Shown in pieces: positions 62,564-64,000 of a stretch of DNA of 64,000 nt (its first letter is position 1; each line of letters begins with the position of its first letter). The stretch comes from Planctomycetota bacterium (lineage in GTDB: Bacteria > Planctomycetota > B15-G4 > JADJEK01), in assembly GCA_016709145.1 (NCBI GenBank), contig JADJEK010000001.1, positions 434,001 to 498,000 of the forward strand, read 5' to 3'. The notes under the pieces are model-generated. The model saw nothing but the letters and a program-made list of their open reading frames with translations. It searched no databases and was not told where the DNA came from. The position numbers were made by a program, and so were the translations under genes.

Positions 62564-62595
62564 GTAATGCCGGTTCGGGACGACGGCAGGCACGC

Positions 62596-63084
62596 TCACG
62601 CGCGCGCGTGCTGGCCCATGAACTCCGCGAGCACGCGGCCGACCAGGATCAGTTCCTTCGTCTCTTCGTCGGTGTACGTGCGCTCACCATGTACGCCGAC
62701 TCCGAGAGTTCCCGCGAGCGAGTCGTCCTCGCGCAGGATCGGCACGCAGAGCGCGCCGCCGACTCCCATCGACTTCGCACCGGGTTGGACCACGCCGGTC
62801 GTGTCCTTCTGGATGTTGCACTGCGTCACGGGTTGCCTCGTCCGCGCGCACTCGCCAGCGATGCCCTTGCCGACGGGGACTTCCTTGACCAGCGCCATGA
62901 CGTGCGGCGGCACGCCGCGCGCCACTTTCAGGACGAGCACGTTCCGCGCACTGTCGAGCGCGTGGATCGTCATCGTCTCGGAGTGGAAGTGCTCGAGGAT
63001 GTTCCCGGCGACTTTGCTCCAGGCGCGATCCGAGTCGGGTTCGAACTCGAGCACGCTGCGGAGGAGGTTGTTGAAGTTCGTCAT
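62596..63084 (-). CDS. GAF-domain protein
   Basis: This 162-residue protein is almost entirely one GAF domain: ILEHFHSETMTIHALDSARN, MALVKEVPVGKGIAGECART, GGALCVPILREDDSLAGTLGV and a closing helix (ELILVGRVLAEFMGQ). The ATG at 63084 has CGGAGAACGCCC in front. GAF domains bind small molecules such as cyclic nucleotides or haem, or act as free methionine sulfoxide reductase; the three Cys needed for the latter are not in the usual places. There is no signal peptide, so it acts in the cytoplasm. A large bipartite stem-loop lies in its leader. Confidence 0.85.
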   Translation of the reverse strand: MTNFNNLLRSVLEFEPDSDRAWSKVAGNILEHFHSETMTIHALDSARNVLVLKVARGVPPHVMALVKEVPVGKGIAGECARTRQPVTQCNIQKDTTGVVQPGAKSMGVGGALCVPILREDDSLAGTLGVGVHGERTYTDEETKELILVGRVLAEFMGQHARA

Positions 63085-63115
63085 GGGCGTTCTCCGGATG
63101 CAGTCTGGCGCGATC

Positions 63116-63194
63116 AGGTGGTGCGCAGCTTCAGGACCGAGCGAAGCGGGGCACGATAGCGCCTGGCGTCCGGTCCTGAACAGCCGCACCACCT
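63116..63194 (-). other. Bipartite stem-loop in the leader of the GAF gene
   Basis: AGGTGGTGCG (63116-63125) pairs with CGCACCACCT (63185-63194), and TTCAGGACCG (63130-63139) pairs with CGGTCCTGAA (63171-63180). Between the two helices is a symmetric internal loop with CAGC on both sides, and the apical loop has 31 bases. It lies between the ABM gene end and the GAF gene start. It may end the ABM transcript or act as a leader structure. Confidence 0.55.
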
Positions 63195-63198
63195 CGGT

Positions 63199-63492
63199 TC
63201 AGCCAAGCCGGGTCCACAGCGAAATGACCGGCCCGACGTCGAACAGCTCCGCCACGCGCGCTTTCAGCGCGGCGATGTGGGGCGTTTCGAGGTGTCGATC
63301 CAGTTCGGCCTTGCCGGTCCAGTTCTCGTGGAACAGGAATTGGCGCGGATCCTCCGCGCTCTGATGCAGGTCGTAGTTCACGCAGCCCCGTTCGGCGCGA
63401 GTCGGAGCGACCAAGGCCGTGAGCGCCGCCTTGGCCTCGGCTTCTTTGCCTCGCTTCGCGGTGAACGTGGCGACGACGGTCAGATGCGGCAT
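63199..63492 (-). CDS. Antibiotic biosynthesis monooxygenase (ABM/YgiN-like) protein
   Basis: This 97-residue protein has the small ferredoxin-like ABM fold: LTVVATFTAKRGKEAEAKAAL, TRAERGCVNYDLHQSAEDPRQFLFHENWTGKAELDRH (in pieces) and HIAALKARVAELFDVGPV. YDLHQS and FHENW are family hallmarks. GGAGGT lies four bases before the ATG. Members act as quinone-type monooxygenases or as uncharacterised stress proteins, usually as dimers. It precedes the GAF gene on the same strand by 114 bases and diverges from NosD-like paralogue 6. Confidence 0.9.
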   Translation of the reverse strand: MPHLTVVATFTAKRGKEAEAKAALTALVAPTRAERGCVNYDLHQSAEDPRQFLFHENWTGKAELDRHLETPHIAALKARVAELFDVGPVISLWTRLG

Positions 63493-63628
63493 GGGGACCT
63501 CCGGTTCGAGCGATCGGCGGAGACTACCGATCCGTCCCCACCCGATCCGCCCCTCCGACGAATCGCGCGAGCGATTTCGTTTCACGCCGCGAGCTCCTGC
63601 GGAGTCCACGCCGCGCGGAGGATCTCGC

Positions 63629-64000
63629 ATGACCCGCGCCAAGCTCCTGTTCACCGTCGCGTCCCTCGTCGTCCTGCTCGCACGAGGAGTCCGCGCCGAG
63701 ACGCGCGTCGTCCCGACCGACCACCTCACGATCCAAGACGCGATCGACGTCGCGCTGCCCGGCGACACGATCCTGGTGAAGAGCGGCGTCTACACCGAGA
63801 ACGTCGTCATCCCGAAGGAGCTCGCCGGCTTGACCCTGCGAGCCAAGGGCAAGGTGATCGTCGACGCGCATGCGTCGATGGTCGAGCAGGACATCGGCCC
63901 GGGTCTCGTGATCCTCGCGCCCAACGTCCTGGTGCGAGGCATCGAGATCCGCAACGCGTCGTTCGGCGACAACCCGTACGGAGTCCTCGTCACCGAGACC
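63629..64000 (+). CDS. NosD-like exported parallel beta-helix protein, paralogue 6, partial
   Basis: The first 124 codons run off the right edge. The ATG has GGAGG six bases before it. A signal peptide (LLFTVASLVVLLARGVRA) is followed by VVPTDHLTIQDAIDVALPGD and ILVKSGVYTENVVIPKELAG, the family entry. ILAPNVLVRGIEIRNASFG begins the rungs. The entry is intermediate between paralogues 1-2 (TIQDA) and 4 (ILVKSGVYEENV). The rest of the protein lies outside. Confidence 0.83.
   Translation, partial: MTRAKLLFTVASLVVLLARGVRAETRVVPTDHLTIQDAIDVALPGDTILVKSGVYTENVVIPKELAGLTLRAKGKVIVDAHASMVEQDIGPGLVILAPNVLVRGIEIRNASFGDNPYGVLVTET

Overview
The window is about two-thirds G+C and looks like a chromosomal segment of a planctomycete. 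The grounds are many large exported proteins built from beta-helix, FG-GAP, SBBP, NHL or WD40 repeats, a VHEWGTFT protein, a ThuA/DUF1080 protein paired with a multihaem cytochrome, a Ser/Thr kinase with TPRs coupled to an ECF-like sigma factor, and PHP and sulfatase-type proteins. The C-terminal domains with FGFGCPGTGG-like entries recall marine planctomycetes of the Saltatorellus/Engelhardtia type; that finer placement is recall, not proof. No rRNA, tRNA, CRISPR array or prophage was recognised.

Layout. 1-9.2 kb: a partial Rpn-type nuclease, a VHEWGTFT secreted protein, an ECF sigma factor with a frameshifted FecR/HEAT partner, a tract of gene debris, an MscS channel, a THUMP-like methyltransferase and a secreted protein. 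9.4-15.5 kb: one giant DUF4011/superfamily 1 helicase/Vsr-like nuclease/DUF3320 protein, a plausible defence gene. 15.7-31 kb: a beta-helix/FG-GAP protein, a frameshifted SBBP propeller, an exported MsrB-MsrA fusion, a kinase-sigma pair, two tandem NHL proteins, a type II NADH dehydrogenase and an amidohydrolase. 31-37.3 kb: a two-gene operon for a five-haem PA14 cytochrome and a ThuA/DUF1080 protein. 37.3-48.3 kb: a sulfatase remnant, an FG-GAP protein, haem A synthase, an unknown secreted protein, a PHP metallohydrolase, an amidase, a hybrid histidine kinase and a WD40 protein. 48.4-64 kb: six NosD-like beta-helix paralogues plus a lyase-like beta-helix protein, interrupted by an ArsR-methyltransferase/ahcY pair, a lipoprotein hydrolase, a GAF protein and an ABM monooxygenase.

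Working together. Envelope and secreted proteins dominate. The clear functional units are sigma/FecR (2.05-3.86 kb), kinase/sigma (22.3-25.7 kb), cytochrome/ThuA (31.2-37.3 kb), and the ArsR-methyltransferase/AhcY pair, where a 22-base dyad overlaps an extended -10 and suggests autoregulation of methyl-cycle genes.

Unusual signals. A 12-base GGGTGNNGGCCC tandem repeat occurs at three places: inside the helicase gene as a Pro-Gly linker, after the histidine kinase where it is followed by a degraded copy of that gene's 3' end, and as a 19-unit array made of only two unit variants. There are also REP-like palindromes at several sites, two one-base frameshifts, and several gene-end fragments between intact genes.
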